Source of the DNA: JAENVU01 sp963756815
Lineage (GTDB): Bacteria; Actinomycetota; Acidimicrobiia; IMCC26256; JAENVU01
NCBI GenBank assembly: GCA_963756815.1
Contig: CAVWPR010000045.1
Span: 1 to 64,000, forward strand
Direction: 5' to 3'
DNA length: 64,000 nucleotides
Positions 17,763 through 26,361 of this stretch are shown in pieces. The notes below the pieces were generated by a model. The model searched no databases. It saw only the letters and a list, made by a program, of their open reading frames with translations, and was not told the DNA's origin. A program made the translations under genes and the position numbers. Positions within the stretch are counted from its first letter, which is position 1. Each line of letters starts with the position of its first letter.

Positions 17763-19030
17763 GCGTGCCCGACGAGCGGCGGAGCGTCGACACCCGCACG
17801 CGGGCGGTCGGGGTTCCGGCCGCGGTCGATCCCGCCGGCTTCTGGGCCGACGACTGGTGCGACGCGTTGGCGCGCAACGGCGCGCGCGCCGCAGCCGACG
17901 CCGAGCGGCTCGGTCTCCCGCCCGTCACGATCGTGGTCGACGGCGTGGCCCGCACCCTGCAGCGCGGTGCCGACGCCCTCGAGGTCGTCCCGGGCCAGCA
18001 CGCGGACCTCGCCGTCGCGATGGATGCGGCTGCCTTCGCCGAGCTGGTGGTGGAGGCGCGCACCGCGCTCGGGCTCGTCATCGGCGCGCGCGTCGTCGGT
18101 GACCCCGACGCGAGCTGGGCGTTCTGTGGGTGGGATCCGGTGTTGCGTTCGGTGCTCGACGGGCGGGCGGTGCACCGGCCGGGCGACGTGACGCTGCGGG
18201 CCGCCGACGGCTCGCCGCTCGTGCTCGACCGGTCGTTCCGGCTCGGCGAGGCGCCCGGCGACGCCGCGCACTTCCTCGCCGAGGCCGGTTTCCTCCGGCT
18301 CGGCGGCGTGTTCTCGGATGCCGAGATGGACGCGGTCGACGCCGACCTCGAGCGGGCGGTCCGGGAGGCCGATCCCGACGACGGCACGTCGTGGTGGGCG
18401 GCCACGAGCGACGGGACCCGCTATCCGTGTCGCATCCTCGACTTCGCTCGACGCTCCGACGCGTTGCGGGGGCTCATCGACGACCCGCGGTTCCTCGCCG
18501 TCGGTGAGCTCCTCGGTGACGGGCACACCCCCGGGGACCCGTTCGGCGAGCACTTCGGCGCAGTGACCGCCGAGGGTCTCGTGAAGCGGGTCGGTTCCGT
18601 GGAGGGTCTCGCCTGCCTCCCGTGGCACAAGGACTGCGACCGCGGCGGCCACTCGATGTACTGCTCCGGTCTCACGATCGGGATCTGCCTGACGCCGGTC
18701 GACGAGGCGCACGGCGGCCTGGACGTGATCGCAGGGTCCCACCGGGCGAACATCGCACGATCTCAGGTGGACGCCGGACTCGACCTCCCCGAGGTGACCC
18801 TGCGCGCAGGACGCGGTGACGTCACCGTCCACCTCTCGTGCACGCTGCACCGTTCGACCCACCCGACGTCTCGCGAACGACGGGTCGCCTACACCGGCTT
18901 CACCCTGCCGCCTCGTCCAGGTGACCACCGCGACGCGGCCGCGGACCAACCGCGGCTCGCACGGGAACGCGCCGCGATCGGCGGTCCGGAGCGCGCGGCC
19001 CGTCTGATGCCCGACGCACGCGGCGCATGA
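17759..19030 (+). CDS. SCP2-like domain fused to phytanoyl-CoA dioxygenase-type hydroxylase
   Basis: 423 residues, well over the 250-300 of a simple PhyH protein. The N-terminal third (about 50-150) looks like an SCP2 lipid-binding domain (VVDGVARTL, then AFAELVVEARTALGL). The C-terminal part (about 170-385) is an Fe(II)/2-oxoglutarate hydroxylase with His290-x-Asp292 in WHKDCDRGGH and the distal His/Arg in TLHRSTH (364-368). The fusion suggests hydroxylation of a hydrophobic or CoA-bound substrate. The GTG start overlaps the previous stop. Confidence 0.8.
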   Translation: MSVPDERRSVDTRTRAVGVPAAVDPAGFWADDWCDALARNGARAAADAERLGLPPVTIVVDGVARTLQRGADALEVVPGQHADLAVAMDAAAFAELVVEARTALGLVIGARVVGDPDASWAFCGWDPVLRSVLDGRAVHRPGDVTLRAADGSPLVLDRSFRLGEAPGDAAHFLAEAGFLRLGGVFSDAEMDAVDADLERAVREADPDDGTSWWAATSDGTRYPCRILDFARRSDALRGLIDDPRFLAVGELLGDGHTPGDPFGEHFGAVTAEGLVKRVGSVEGLACLPWHKDCDRGGHSMYCSGLTIGICLTPVDEAHGGLDVIAGSHRANIARSQVDAGLDLPEVTLRAGRGDVTVHLSCTLHRSTHPTSRERRVAYTGFTLPPRPGDHRDAAADQPRLARERAAIGGPERAARLMPDARGA

Positions 19031-19875
19031 CCACGGTCTCGGTCGTGACGGGTGCCGCCGGTGCCATGGGCTCGGCCTGTGCCGGCGCGCTCGCTCCCGC
19101 CGCCGACATGCTCCTGCTCACCGACATCGAACCCGACCGACTGGGCGACACTGGCGAGACGATCGCACGGGCCACCGGGACGCGCGTGCACACGCTCGCC
19201 GGTGACCTCGCCGACGCCTCGTTCGTCGACGCGCTCGCCGCGCGCAGCCGCGAGCTGGGCGCGCTCCACGCGTTCGTCCAGACCCACGGCCTCTCGCCGT
19301 CGATGGCGGGGTGGCGGGAGATCCTGCAGGTCGATCTCGTTGCGGTCGGCGGGCTGCTCGCCGCGTTCCTCCCGGCGGTCGTGCCGGGCAGCACGGCCGT
19401 CTGCATCTCGTCGATGGCCGGCCACCTCGGTGCGTTCGACCCGACGATGGACGCAGTGCTCGACGCGGCGCGCGAGCCCGACCTGTCCGACCGGTTCCGG
19501 TCGGCGTTCGGGGCCGAGCCCGATCCCGGGTCGACCTACCGGCTGGCCAAGCGGGGCGTGATCCGACTCTGCGAGCGCGCCGCGGTGCCGTGGGGCGCAC
19601 GCGGTGGACGGGTCGTCTCGGTCTCGCCCGGCCTGATCGACACCGGCATGGGTCGCCTCGAGCTCGACGAGTACCCGATCAAGGAGACGATGGCCGAGCT
19701 CACTCCGATCCGCGCTGGTCGCGTCGACGGCACCACCGTGCTGCCGGGGCGCGTCGACGACATCGTGCGGGCGGTCGTGTTCCTCTGCTCGGACGCGGCG
19801 TCGTTCGTCTCCGGCTGCGATCTCCGGGTCGACGGCGGGCTGGTCGCGGCGATGTCCCACCCGGACGACCGATGA
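19027..19875 (+). CDS. Short-chain dehydrogenase/reductase
   Basis: 282-residue SDR: TGAAGAMGSA at residues 8-17, catalytic Ser in CISSMAGHLG, and Tyr/Lys in TYRLAKRG. The usual NNAG is replaced by QTHGLSPSMAG, as in some 3-alpha-hydroxysteroid-dehydrogenase-type SDRs, and an insertion of about 30 residues lies between Ser and Tyr. ATG overlaps the PhyH stop (ATGA). It probably oxidises an alcohol made upstream in the operon; substrate unknown. Confidence 0.87.
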   Translation: MTTVSVVTGAAGAMGSACAGALAPAADMLLLTDIEPDRLGDTGETIARATGTRVHTLAGDLADASFVDALAARSRELGALHAFVQTHGLSPSMAGWREILQVDLVAVGGLLAAFLPAVVPGSTAVCISSMAGHLGAFDPTMDAVLDAAREPDLSDRFRSAFGAEPDPGSTYRLAKRGVIRLCERAAVPWGARGGRVVSVSPGLIDTGMGRLELDEYPIKETMAELTPIRAGRVDGTTVLPGRVDDIVRAVVFLCSDAASFVSGCDLRVDGGLVAAMSHPDDR

Positions 19876-20318
19876 CCGAACCCGACCTGGAGGCGACGAC
19901 GATGGACGAGCACGAGGACGCCGCGCGCGAGATCGCGGCGGCGCGTACGGAGACCGGCCGGCGGCGATACCGCGAGGTGATGGTGTCGGATGCACCGCCA
20001 CCGCTGACGCCCTACCTCGACAAGGGCGTCGTCGACGCCGTGTTCGGCGAGCTGTGGGACCGTCCCGGGCTCTCCCGCCGCGACCGCCGGTGGATCACGC
20101 TGGCGTGTGTGGGAGCGGCCGCCGTCGACGAGCCGATCCGTCAGCACGTGTACGCCGCGCTCGCGAGCGGCGACATCACGCGCGAGGAGATGCAGGAGTT
20201 CGTCCTCCACTTCGCGTACTACCACGGCTGGCCGCGCGCCTCGGCGCTCGAACTGGCCTATTACCAGGCACTCCAGCGCATCGACGGCGACGCCACGACC
20301 CCCGGACCCGGTCGCTGA
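19872..20318 (+). CDS. Carboxymuconolactone decarboxylase family protein
   Basis: 148-residue CMD/AhpD-like helical protein. The family core runs from LSRRDRRWITLACVGAA through HVYAALASGDITREEMQEFVLHFAYYHGWPRAS. The Cys-x-x-Cys of AhpD peroxidases is absent, so a lyase or decarboxylase-type role is likelier. ATG 19872 overlaps the SDR stop (ATGA); it is the last gene of the operon that begins with fucD. Confidence 0.85.
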   Translation: MTEPDLEATTMDEHEDAAREIAAARTETGRRRYREVMVSDAPPPLTPYLDKGVVDAVFGELWDRPGLSRRDRRWITLACVGAAAVDEPIRQHVYAALASGDITREEMQEFVLHFAYYHGWPRASALELAYYQALQRIDGDATTPGPGR

Positions 20319-20411
20319 GGACCCGGAGGTCGGGACCTTCGGCACACGCGTTTGCGGTCGCCCGCCCCTCGCCGGCCACCCCCGTCGCGGTCGACACTCA
20401 AAGCGTCGGCC

Positions 20412-20432
20412 CGGATCGCGGGTCGCGATCCG
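20412..20432. promoter_or_regulatory. Inverted repeat just upstream of a ribosome-binding site
   Basis: Arms CGGATCGCG (20412-20420) and CGCGATCCG (20424-20432) with spacer GGT. The repeat ends one base before AAGGGG, the likely ribosome-binding site of the ATG at 20446. It could be an operator, a 5' RNA hairpin, or part of the end of the preceding operon. Confidence 0.4.
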
Positions 20433-20445
20433 AAGGGGCGTCTCC

Positions 20446-21051
20446 ATGCGTCGTTCAACCCTGGACAAGTTCTTCGTCGCGGGCGGCCTCGTGCTCGCCG
20501 TGCTGCTCTTCGCCCTCGGCGTGGTGTTGAAGCAGAACGCGAACTTCGCGCACGACTACGTGCGCAACCAGCTCGCCGCGCAGAAGATCGTGTTCACGCC
20601 GAAGGCGGGGCTCGCACCGGCCGAGGCATCAGCGGCCTGCCTCGTCGACAACGCCGGCAAGCCGCTCGACTCCGGCAAGCAGGCGGAGTGCTACGCCAAC
20701 AAGTACATCGCGTTGCACCTCAGTGAGGTGAACGGCGGCAAGACGTACGCGGAGACGAGCGCCGTCGCACGTGCGGCGCGCACCGAGGCCGACGCCGCGG
20801 CGGCGAAGGGTGCCGCCGACGCCGCCACGCTCGACGCCAAGGCGACCGCGCTCGACGGGAAGGTGCAGACGCTGTTCCGCGGCGAGACGTTGCGTGGACT
20901 GCTGCTCACGTCCTACGGGTTCAGCGAATTCGGCAGGAAGGCCGACCAGGCCGCCACGGTGGCGTTCCTCGCCGCCTTCGTCCTGTTCCTCGCCTCGATC
21001 GCCGGACTGGTGCACGCGCTGCGGACGCCGAAGGACCAGGTCGTCGCGTAG
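20446..21051 (+). CDS. Bitopic membrane protein with external domain (often misnamed LigA)
   Basis: 201 residues. An N-terminal helix (FFVAGGLVLAVLLFALGVVL) and a C-terminal helix (VAFLAAFVLFLASIAGLVHAL) flank an extracytoplasmic domain with LAAQKIVF, CLVDNAGKPLDSGKQAECYANKYI and FRGETLRGLLL. This arrangement matches an actinobacterial family often labelled aromatic ring-opening dioxygenase LigA, a name its sequence does not support. Two cysteines in the external domain could form a disulfide. ATG 20446 has AAGGGG upstream. Confidence 0.75.
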   Translation: MRRSTLDKFFVAGGLVLAVLLFALGVVLKQNANFAHDYVRNQLAAQKIVFTPKAGLAPAEASAACLVDNAGKPLDSGKQAECYANKYIALHLSEVNGGKTYAETSAVARAARTEADAAAAKGAADAATLDAKATALDGKVQTLFRGETLRGLLLTSYGFSEFGRKADQAATVAFLAAFVLFLASIAGLVHALRTPKDQVVA

Positions 21052-21115
21052 TCAGCACCGGGCTGCGGGTCGCGCTGGTCCTCACCTCCGACGTGGGTGG
21101 GGTCCGGCGCGACCG

Positions 21116-22096
21116 CTACCGCCGACAGATCGCCTCGATCTCGCGTTTGACGTCGGGGGTCATCTGCTCGAGCGCGCGCAGCGCGCCCATGTTCTCGACC
21201 ACCTGCTCGGGTCGGGACGCGCCGGTGATCACGGTCGAGACCCGCGGGTTCGAGGCGCACCATCCGATCGCGAGCTGAGCGACGCTCACGTCGAGGCGCT
21301 CGGCCACCGCCATCAGCTCCCGCACCTGTCCGTTGCGACGCTCGTTCGTGAGCCCGTCCTTCAACCACTCGTACCCAGGGAGCGCGGCGCGGCTGTCGTC
21401 CGGGACGCCGTCGAGGTACTTGCCGGTGAGCAGGCCCGAGGCCAGAGGGCTCCACGTGGTGAGGCCCAGCCCGATGTCCTCGTAGAGGCGGGCGTACTCA
21501 CGCTCGACCTTGCGCCGCTCGAACAGGTGGTACTGCGGCTGCTCGGTCACCGGCTTGCGCAGGTTGCGCTTGTCGGCGACGTCCCACGCGGCGCGGATCT
21601 CGTCCGCCGACCACTCGCTCACGCCCCAGTAGTGCGCCCGGCCGGACTCGATGATGTCCGACATCGCCTCGACCGTCTCCTCGACCGGTGTCTCCGGGTC
21701 GGGCCGGTGACAGAAGACGACGTCGAGGAAGTCGAGCCCGAAGCGCTCGAGCGACCCGTCGATCGCGTGCATGAGGTACTTGCGGTTCAGCGTGTTGCGG
21801 GTGTTCACGCCCTCGGTGAGTCCCCAGAAGAACTTCGACGACACGACGTAGGTCTCGCGGGGCCAGTTGAGCTCGGAGATGGCCCGACCCATGATCCGCT
21901 CGGACTCCCCGCCGGCGTAGGCCTCGGCGTTGTCGAAGAAGTTCACACCCGCCTCGCGAGCGGCGGCGAGGCAGTCGCGCGCCATCCCGGTGTCGAGTTG
22001 GGTGCCGAAGGAGACCCAACTGCCGAAGGAGAGCACGCTGACCTTGAGCCCCGTGGGTCCGAGGCGGCGGTAGGGCATGGTCGGAGTCGTCGTCAT
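21116..22096 (-). CDS. Aldo/keto reductase (Kv-beta subfamily-like)
   Basis: 326-residue AKR barrel. The N-terminal MPYRRLGPTGLKVSVLSFGSW is typical of the potassium-channel-beta/YghZ-like branch. Catalytic residues are in FFDNAEAYAGG (Asp, Tyr), VVSSKFFWG (Lys) and FCHRPDPETPVEET (His). The C-terminal TVITGASRPEQVVEN is the cofactor motif. It is probably a general carbonyl reductase. It is divergent from the amidohydrolase at 22166, with 69 bases between. Confidence 0.9.
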   Translation of the reverse strand: MTTTPTMPYRRLGPTGLKVSVLSFGSWVSFGTQLDTGMARDCLAAAREAGVNFFDNAEAYAGGESERIMGRAISELNWPRETYVVSSKFFWGLTEGVNTRNTLNRKYLMHAIDGSLERFGLDFLDVVFCHRPDPETPVEETVEAMSDIIESGRAHYWGVSEWSADEIRAAWDVADKRNLRKPVTEQPQYHLFERRKVEREYARLYEDIGLGLTTWSPLASGLLTGKYLDGVPDDSRAALPGYEWLKDGLTNERRNGQVRELMAVAERLDVSVAQLAIGWCASNPRVSTVITGASRPEQVVENMGALRALEQMTPDVKREIEAICRR

Positions 22097-22165
22097 GACG
22101 GGACCATACCCACCCGCCTACGTTGGCGACCCGGCCCCGACCGCCCCGACCCTGCTGGAGTTCTC

Positions 22166-23857
22166 ATGGCCCACGACCTGATCATCCGTGGCGGCCGCGT
22201 GCTCGACGGCACCGGCGCCGACGCCGTGCGGGCCGACGTCGCGGTCGACGGCGACCGCATCGGCGCGGTCGGCGACCTCTCGGAGGAGACCGCGACGCGC
22301 GAGATCGACGCCACCGGTCTCACCGTGACGCCCGGGTTCGTCGACCTCCACACGCACATGGACGCGCAGGTCGGTTGGGACCCGTTCATGACGTCGTGCT
22401 CGTGGCACGGCGTGACCACCGCGATGATGGGCAATTGCGGCGTCACGTTCGCGCCGGCCGCAGCCGACGACCGCGCCTACCTCGCGGACATGATGCAGAG
22501 CGTCGAGGACATCCCGAGCGACGCGATCCTCGGTGGCCTGCCGTGGGACTGGGAGACGCACCCGCAGTACCTGGACTCCGTGCAACGGATGGAGCCGGCG
22601 CTCAACGTCGTGTCGCTGGTCGGACACTGCGCGGTGCGGTATCAGGTGATGGGAGAGCGGTCGCTCGGTGACGAGGAGCCCACCCCGGCCGAGCTCGACC
22701 GCATGCGCGAGATCGTGGGCGAGTCGGTCGCGGGCGGGGCGGTGGGGTACTCGACGTCACGCATCCTCGTGCACACGGTGCCCGACGGCCGCAAGGTCCC
22801 CGGCACCTACGCGTCGGCGGCCGAGCACTTCGCGCTCGCCGAGGGCATGAACGACGCCGGCGGCGGGATCTTCCAGGCGGTCAACGACTTCGAGTCGCGC
22901 GCGGGCACCGAGTTCGAGCTCCTGCGCGCGATGGCCGAGCACGCGGGCGACGTCCTGTTCGCGGTCGGGCCCGGCAACGACGCGAGCGGCGGCAGTGCCG
23001 TCGTCGACCTGTGGAACGGGTTCCTCACCGACACGCGCGCCAACGCCGGCAACATCACCGCGTACACGATGACGCGCCCGTCCGGCTCGCTCGCCGGGCT
23101 CGTGCAGGTGCCACCCGTGCGGGGTGCCCGGTGGCGGGCGCTCATGCAGCTCCCGACGCTCGAGGCCCGGGTCGATGCGCTGAGCGACGACGCCACGCGG
23201 GCCGAGCTGGTCGCCGAGGCCGAGGCCAAGGGAATGCTCTACGACCCCGAGTTCATCCACCCACTCGGCAGCGGGGACGTGCCGGAGTACGACGTCGAGG
23301 GCGGAAGGTCGCTGGCCGATCTCGCGGCCGAGGCGGGCGTGCACCCGGTGGAGATCGTGATCGACCGGCTGCTCGCGAGCGAGGGACGCGAGCTGTTCAA
23401 CATGTGGTTCTTCCACCGGAATCGCGCCGCGATCGGCGACCTGCTCGCGCTCGATGCCGTGTACCCGGGGGCCGGCGATGCCGGTGCCCACGCCGGCCAG
23501 ATCTGCGACGCCGACGCGCCGACGCACTTCCTCTCGTACTGGTGCCGCGACCGGGGCCTCGTGTCACTGGCCGACGCGGTGCACCGGCTCACGGCCAAGC
23601 CCGCGGCCACGCTCGGCCTGGTCGACCGGGGCACGCTGCGGCCCGGCGCGTTCGCCGACGTCAACGTCTTCGATGCCGACGCGCTGCAGGTGGGGTATCC
23701 CACCTACGTCAACGACTTTCCCGGTGGCGCCGGACGGCTGCTCGTGCGGTCGAGCGGTTACGCGGTGACGCTCGTCAACGGGGTCGTGGTGACCGAGCAG
23801 GGCGAGCTCACCGGCGCGCGACCGGGCCGAGTGCTCCGCGAGTTCGCCCGCGCCTGA
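22166..23857 (+). CDS. D-aminoacylase-type amidohydrolase
   Basis: 563-residue member of the amidohydrolase superfamily, N-acyl-D-amino-acid deacylase group. The N-terminal LIIRGGRVLDGTGADAVRAD and metal motif HTH (His62/His64, DLHTHMDAQ) are clear, with GNCGVTFAP, SLVGHCAVR, and GDAGAHAGQICD carrying the catalytic Asp. It hydrolyses an amide or related bond; the natural substrate is not inferable. A paralogue on the opposite strand lies at 26362-28119. CTGGAG upstream of ATG 22166 serves as ribosome-binding site. Confidence 0.88.
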   Translation: MAHDLIIRGGRVLDGTGADAVRADVAVDGDRIGAVGDLSEETATREIDATGLTVTPGFVDLHTHMDAQVGWDPFMTSCSWHGVTTAMMGNCGVTFAPAAADDRAYLADMMQSVEDIPSDAILGGLPWDWETHPQYLDSVQRMEPALNVVSLVGHCAVRYQVMGERSLGDEEPTPAELDRMREIVGESVAGGAVGYSTSRILVHTVPDGRKVPGTYASAAEHFALAEGMNDAGGGIFQAVNDFESRAGTEFELLRAMAEHAGDVLFAVGPGNDASGGSAVVDLWNGFLTDTRANAGNITAYTMTRPSGSLAGLVQVPPVRGARWRALMQLPTLEARVDALSDDATRAELVAEAEAKGMLYDPEFIHPLGSGDVPEYDVEGGRSLADLAAEAGVHPVEIVIDRLLASEGRELFNMWFFHRNRAAIGDLLALDAVYPGAGDAGAHAGQICDADAPTHFLSYWCRDRGLVSLADAVHRLTAKPAATLGLVDRGTLRPGAFADVNVFDADALQVGYPTYVNDFPGGAGRLLVRSSGYAVTLVNGVVVTEQGELTGARPGRVLREFARA

Positions 23858-23920
23858 GCGAACCCACGCGCGGATCGCGCTGTTTTCAGCGCGTACCGCG
23901 TGCCAGCCGGTGTGTGGGCG

Positions 23921-24427
23921 TCAGCGGTCGAGGAGGCCGCGGACGTAGGCGGCCTGGCCGAGATGTTGCAGGCTGTCGTCGGCGACGCTCACGAGGCGGA
24001 CGCCGAGGGTGACCGGCGGGTCCCAGCGGCGGTCGACGATCTCGTCGAGGTCACCGGCGCCCAGACCCTGCAGCCACTCGACGGTGCGGGCCTGCACCGC
24101 GTCGAGGTACGCCACGAGCACGTCGGCATCCACGGGCCGCACGCGCGCGACGTCGGCGGGAGCGTGGCCGTAGCCGGTGTTCTGGGGATCCGGCTCGAGC
24201 CCGAACCGCGCCGCCCAGTCGCCGCCCTGCCAGAGCTGGTCGGAATCGAGCAGCTCGCTCAGGTGATGGTCCTGCACGCGTGCCGAGTGCCAGACCAACC
24301 ACGCGATCGTGTTGGCGTCCGGCGCGGGTGCGGCGACGAGCGCATCCGGGTCGAGCCCGTCGACCGTGGCGCGGGCGAGAGGAGGGATGCGTCCGTAGAG
24401 CTCGTCGAGCAGCGCAGCGATGTCCAT
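23921..24427 (-). CDS. DinB-like/DUF664 (mycothiol transferase-type) protein
   Basis: 168-residue four-helix bundle. It has IAWLVWHSARVQDHHLSELL in the first half and VADDSLQHLGQAAYVRGLL at the end, giving the three-His metal pattern of DinB/DUF664 proteins. In actinobacteria such proteins often transfer mycothiol or act in detoxification. ATG 24427 lies 41 bases from the divergent aminotransferase start. Confidence 0.82.
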   Translation of the reverse strand: MDIAALLDELYGRIPPLARATVDGLDPDALVAAPAPDANTIAWLVWHSARVQDHHLSELLDSDQLWQGGDWAARFGLEPDPQNTGYGHAPADVARVRPVDADVLVAYLDAVQARTVEWLQGLGAGDLDEIVDRRWDPPVTLGVRLVSVADDSLQHLGQAAYVRGLLDR

Positions 24428-24468
24428 GGGCGCCATTCCACCACGACCGCACGCGATGATGCGCCGGC

Positions 24469-25621
24469 ATGAGCCGGGGATTCGACGACGTCGAGCTCGA
24501 CCGGCTGCGCGCCCGGCGCACCGTGAAGTGGTCGCTGTACGGGCCCGACGTGCTCGCGGCCTGGGTCGCGGAGATGGACTTCGACGTGGCACCCGTGGTG
24601 CGCGGGGCGATCCTCGACGCGGTGGATCGCGAGGACTTCGGCTACGTCGAGGCCGATCTGCGGCGCGCTCACAGGCGCGGCCGCGGCGTTCTTCGCCGAC
24701 CGGTACGGGTGGATCGTGGCGCCGACTCGGATCTTCCCGGTGGCCGACGTGCTCGTGGGGATCGGTGCCGCCCTCGACGCGTTCGTCGCGCCCGGCGCGC
24801 CGGTCGTCGTGCCGACGCCGGCCTACCCGCCGTTCTTCGAGGTCGTGGAGCTCACGGGACGCCGCGTGGTGGCGGCACCGATGGTGCGGACGACCGCCAC
24901 CGACCTCCTCGACCTCGAAGCCATCGACGCGGCGCTCGCGACCGGCTCGCGTGCGGTCCTGCTCTGCAACCCGCACAACCCCACGGGGCGCGTGTTCACG
25001 CACGGCGAGCTGGCCGCGCTCGCCGAGATCGTCGAGCGGCACCGCGCGCGCGTGATCGCCGACGAGGTGCACGCGCCGCTCGTGTACGAGGGTGCGCGCC
25101 ACGTGCCCTACGCGTCGGTCTCGGACGCGACCGCCGCGCACTCGGTGACGGTCACGTCGGCGTCGAAGGCGTTCAACCTGGCCGGGCTGAAGTGCGCGCA
25201 GGTCGTCGCGTCGAATCAGACCGACGCGGCCCGTTGGCGGGAGCGGCGGGTCTTCGAGGTCGCGGGTCCGACGCCGATCGGGGTCGCGGCGTCGACGGTC
25301 GCCTACGCCGAGGGCGGCCCGTGGCTCGACGCGCTCGTCGGGTACCTCGCCGGCAACGTCGACCGGCTCGGCGAGCTGCTCGCGACGGAGCTTCCGGGCG
25401 TGCAGTGGCACCGCCCGCAGGCGACCTTCCTCGCCTGGCTCGACTGCTCGGCGCTCGGGCTCGACGACCCGGCGCGCCGCTTCCTCGACCGCGCGCAGGT
25501 CGCCGTGAGCGACGGACCGCCGTTCGGGCCGCGGTGCGAGCAGTTCGTGCGGCTCAACGTCGCGACCTCGCGCGCGCTGCTCGAGCGGATCGTGGGCGCG
25601 ATGGGTGCGGCGGTGCGGTGA
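24469..25621 (+). CDS. PLP-dependent aminotransferase/C-S lyase (PatB/MalY type; frame broken near 24666)
   Basis: About 383 residues, fold type I. The first 65 residues (FDDVELDRLRARRTVKWSLYG, then WVAEMDFDVAPVV) are read from ATG 24469. One extra base in CGGCGCGCTC then shifts the frame, which resumes ALTGAAAAFFADRYGWIV and continues with NPHNPTGRVF, ADEVHAPLVY and the PLP-Lys in SASKAFNLAGLK. The WxADMDF-like start and NPHNPTGR are characteristic of PatB/MalY cystathionine beta-lyases. Joined, the protein has normal length. Confidence 0.85.
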
Positions 25622-25649
25622 CGGCGCGGCGGCGTGGGTACGGGCCGGG

Positions 25650-26319
25650 TCAGCCGGCGATGCCCTGGCCGAGGATCTTGGCGCCGATGACGAGGAAGAT
25701 CACCGCCATGATCGCGGCGTTGTTGTGGCCGAGCCAGGCCTTGAGGTCGTCGAGGACCGGACGCGGCGCGCTCGCCCATGACGAAGAAGATCGTCACGGG
25801 CGCGACCACGCCGAGGCTCGCGATGACCGCGAAGACCGCGTAGGCGATCGCCTGGTCGGCGCCCGACATCTCGGTGCTCGCGATGGTCGCCGCCGCACTG
25901 AGGGCCAGCAACAGGTTCTTGGGGTTCACCGCCGACAGGATGACGCCCATCCCGATGCTCTTGACCGGCGTGAAGTGGTCGACCGCGTCCATCCACTTCG
26001 GCATCGGCGGCTCGACGCCGGCCTTCGGCCGCTTGCGCCACTGCCGGACCGCGAAGACGAGGAGGAGCACGCCGAGCACGATCTGGAACGTGTTCGTGCC
26101 GTCGGCCGACGATCCGCTCGTGCTCGCCCCGGCGGCGTTCGCGACGGTGAGTCCCACGACACCGACCACCGCGAGGCCGACGACCCAGCCGGCCACGAAG
26201 GCCGGCCCGTTCGAGCGGGCGCGAGGCGTGACGAGCATGAGCACCACGCCGATGATCGGGATCGGGCTGATACCGGCCGCGATCGCCATCGGCAGGATCT
26301 GTCCGATCGCCTGTCTCAT
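25650..26319 (-). CDS. GAP/LysE-type integral membrane exporter (frame broken near 25765)
   Basis: About 222 residues with six hydrophobic helices. The start MRQAIGQILPMAIAAGISPI and the internal HFTPVKSIGMGVILSAVNPKN match the GAP (Sap, LysE-superfamily) group implicated in lipid or small-molecule export. After VMGERA one extra base shifts the frame; the restored end is VLDDLKAWLGHNNAAIM with a final hydrophobic helix ending GQGIAG at 25650. It is 42 bases downstream of the amidohydrolase gene, so possibly co-transcribed. Confidence 0.8.
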
Positions 26320-26361
26320 CGTGCGGGGTCCTCGGGGGTCGGGAGAGGGGGGAGCGAGGGG

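Noticed and set aside
20771..22165. N-terminal extension of the amidohydrolase at 22166
   Set aside because: It is antisense to the aldo/keto reductase. The family starts at the MAHDLIIRGG motif, with CTGGAG ahead of it.
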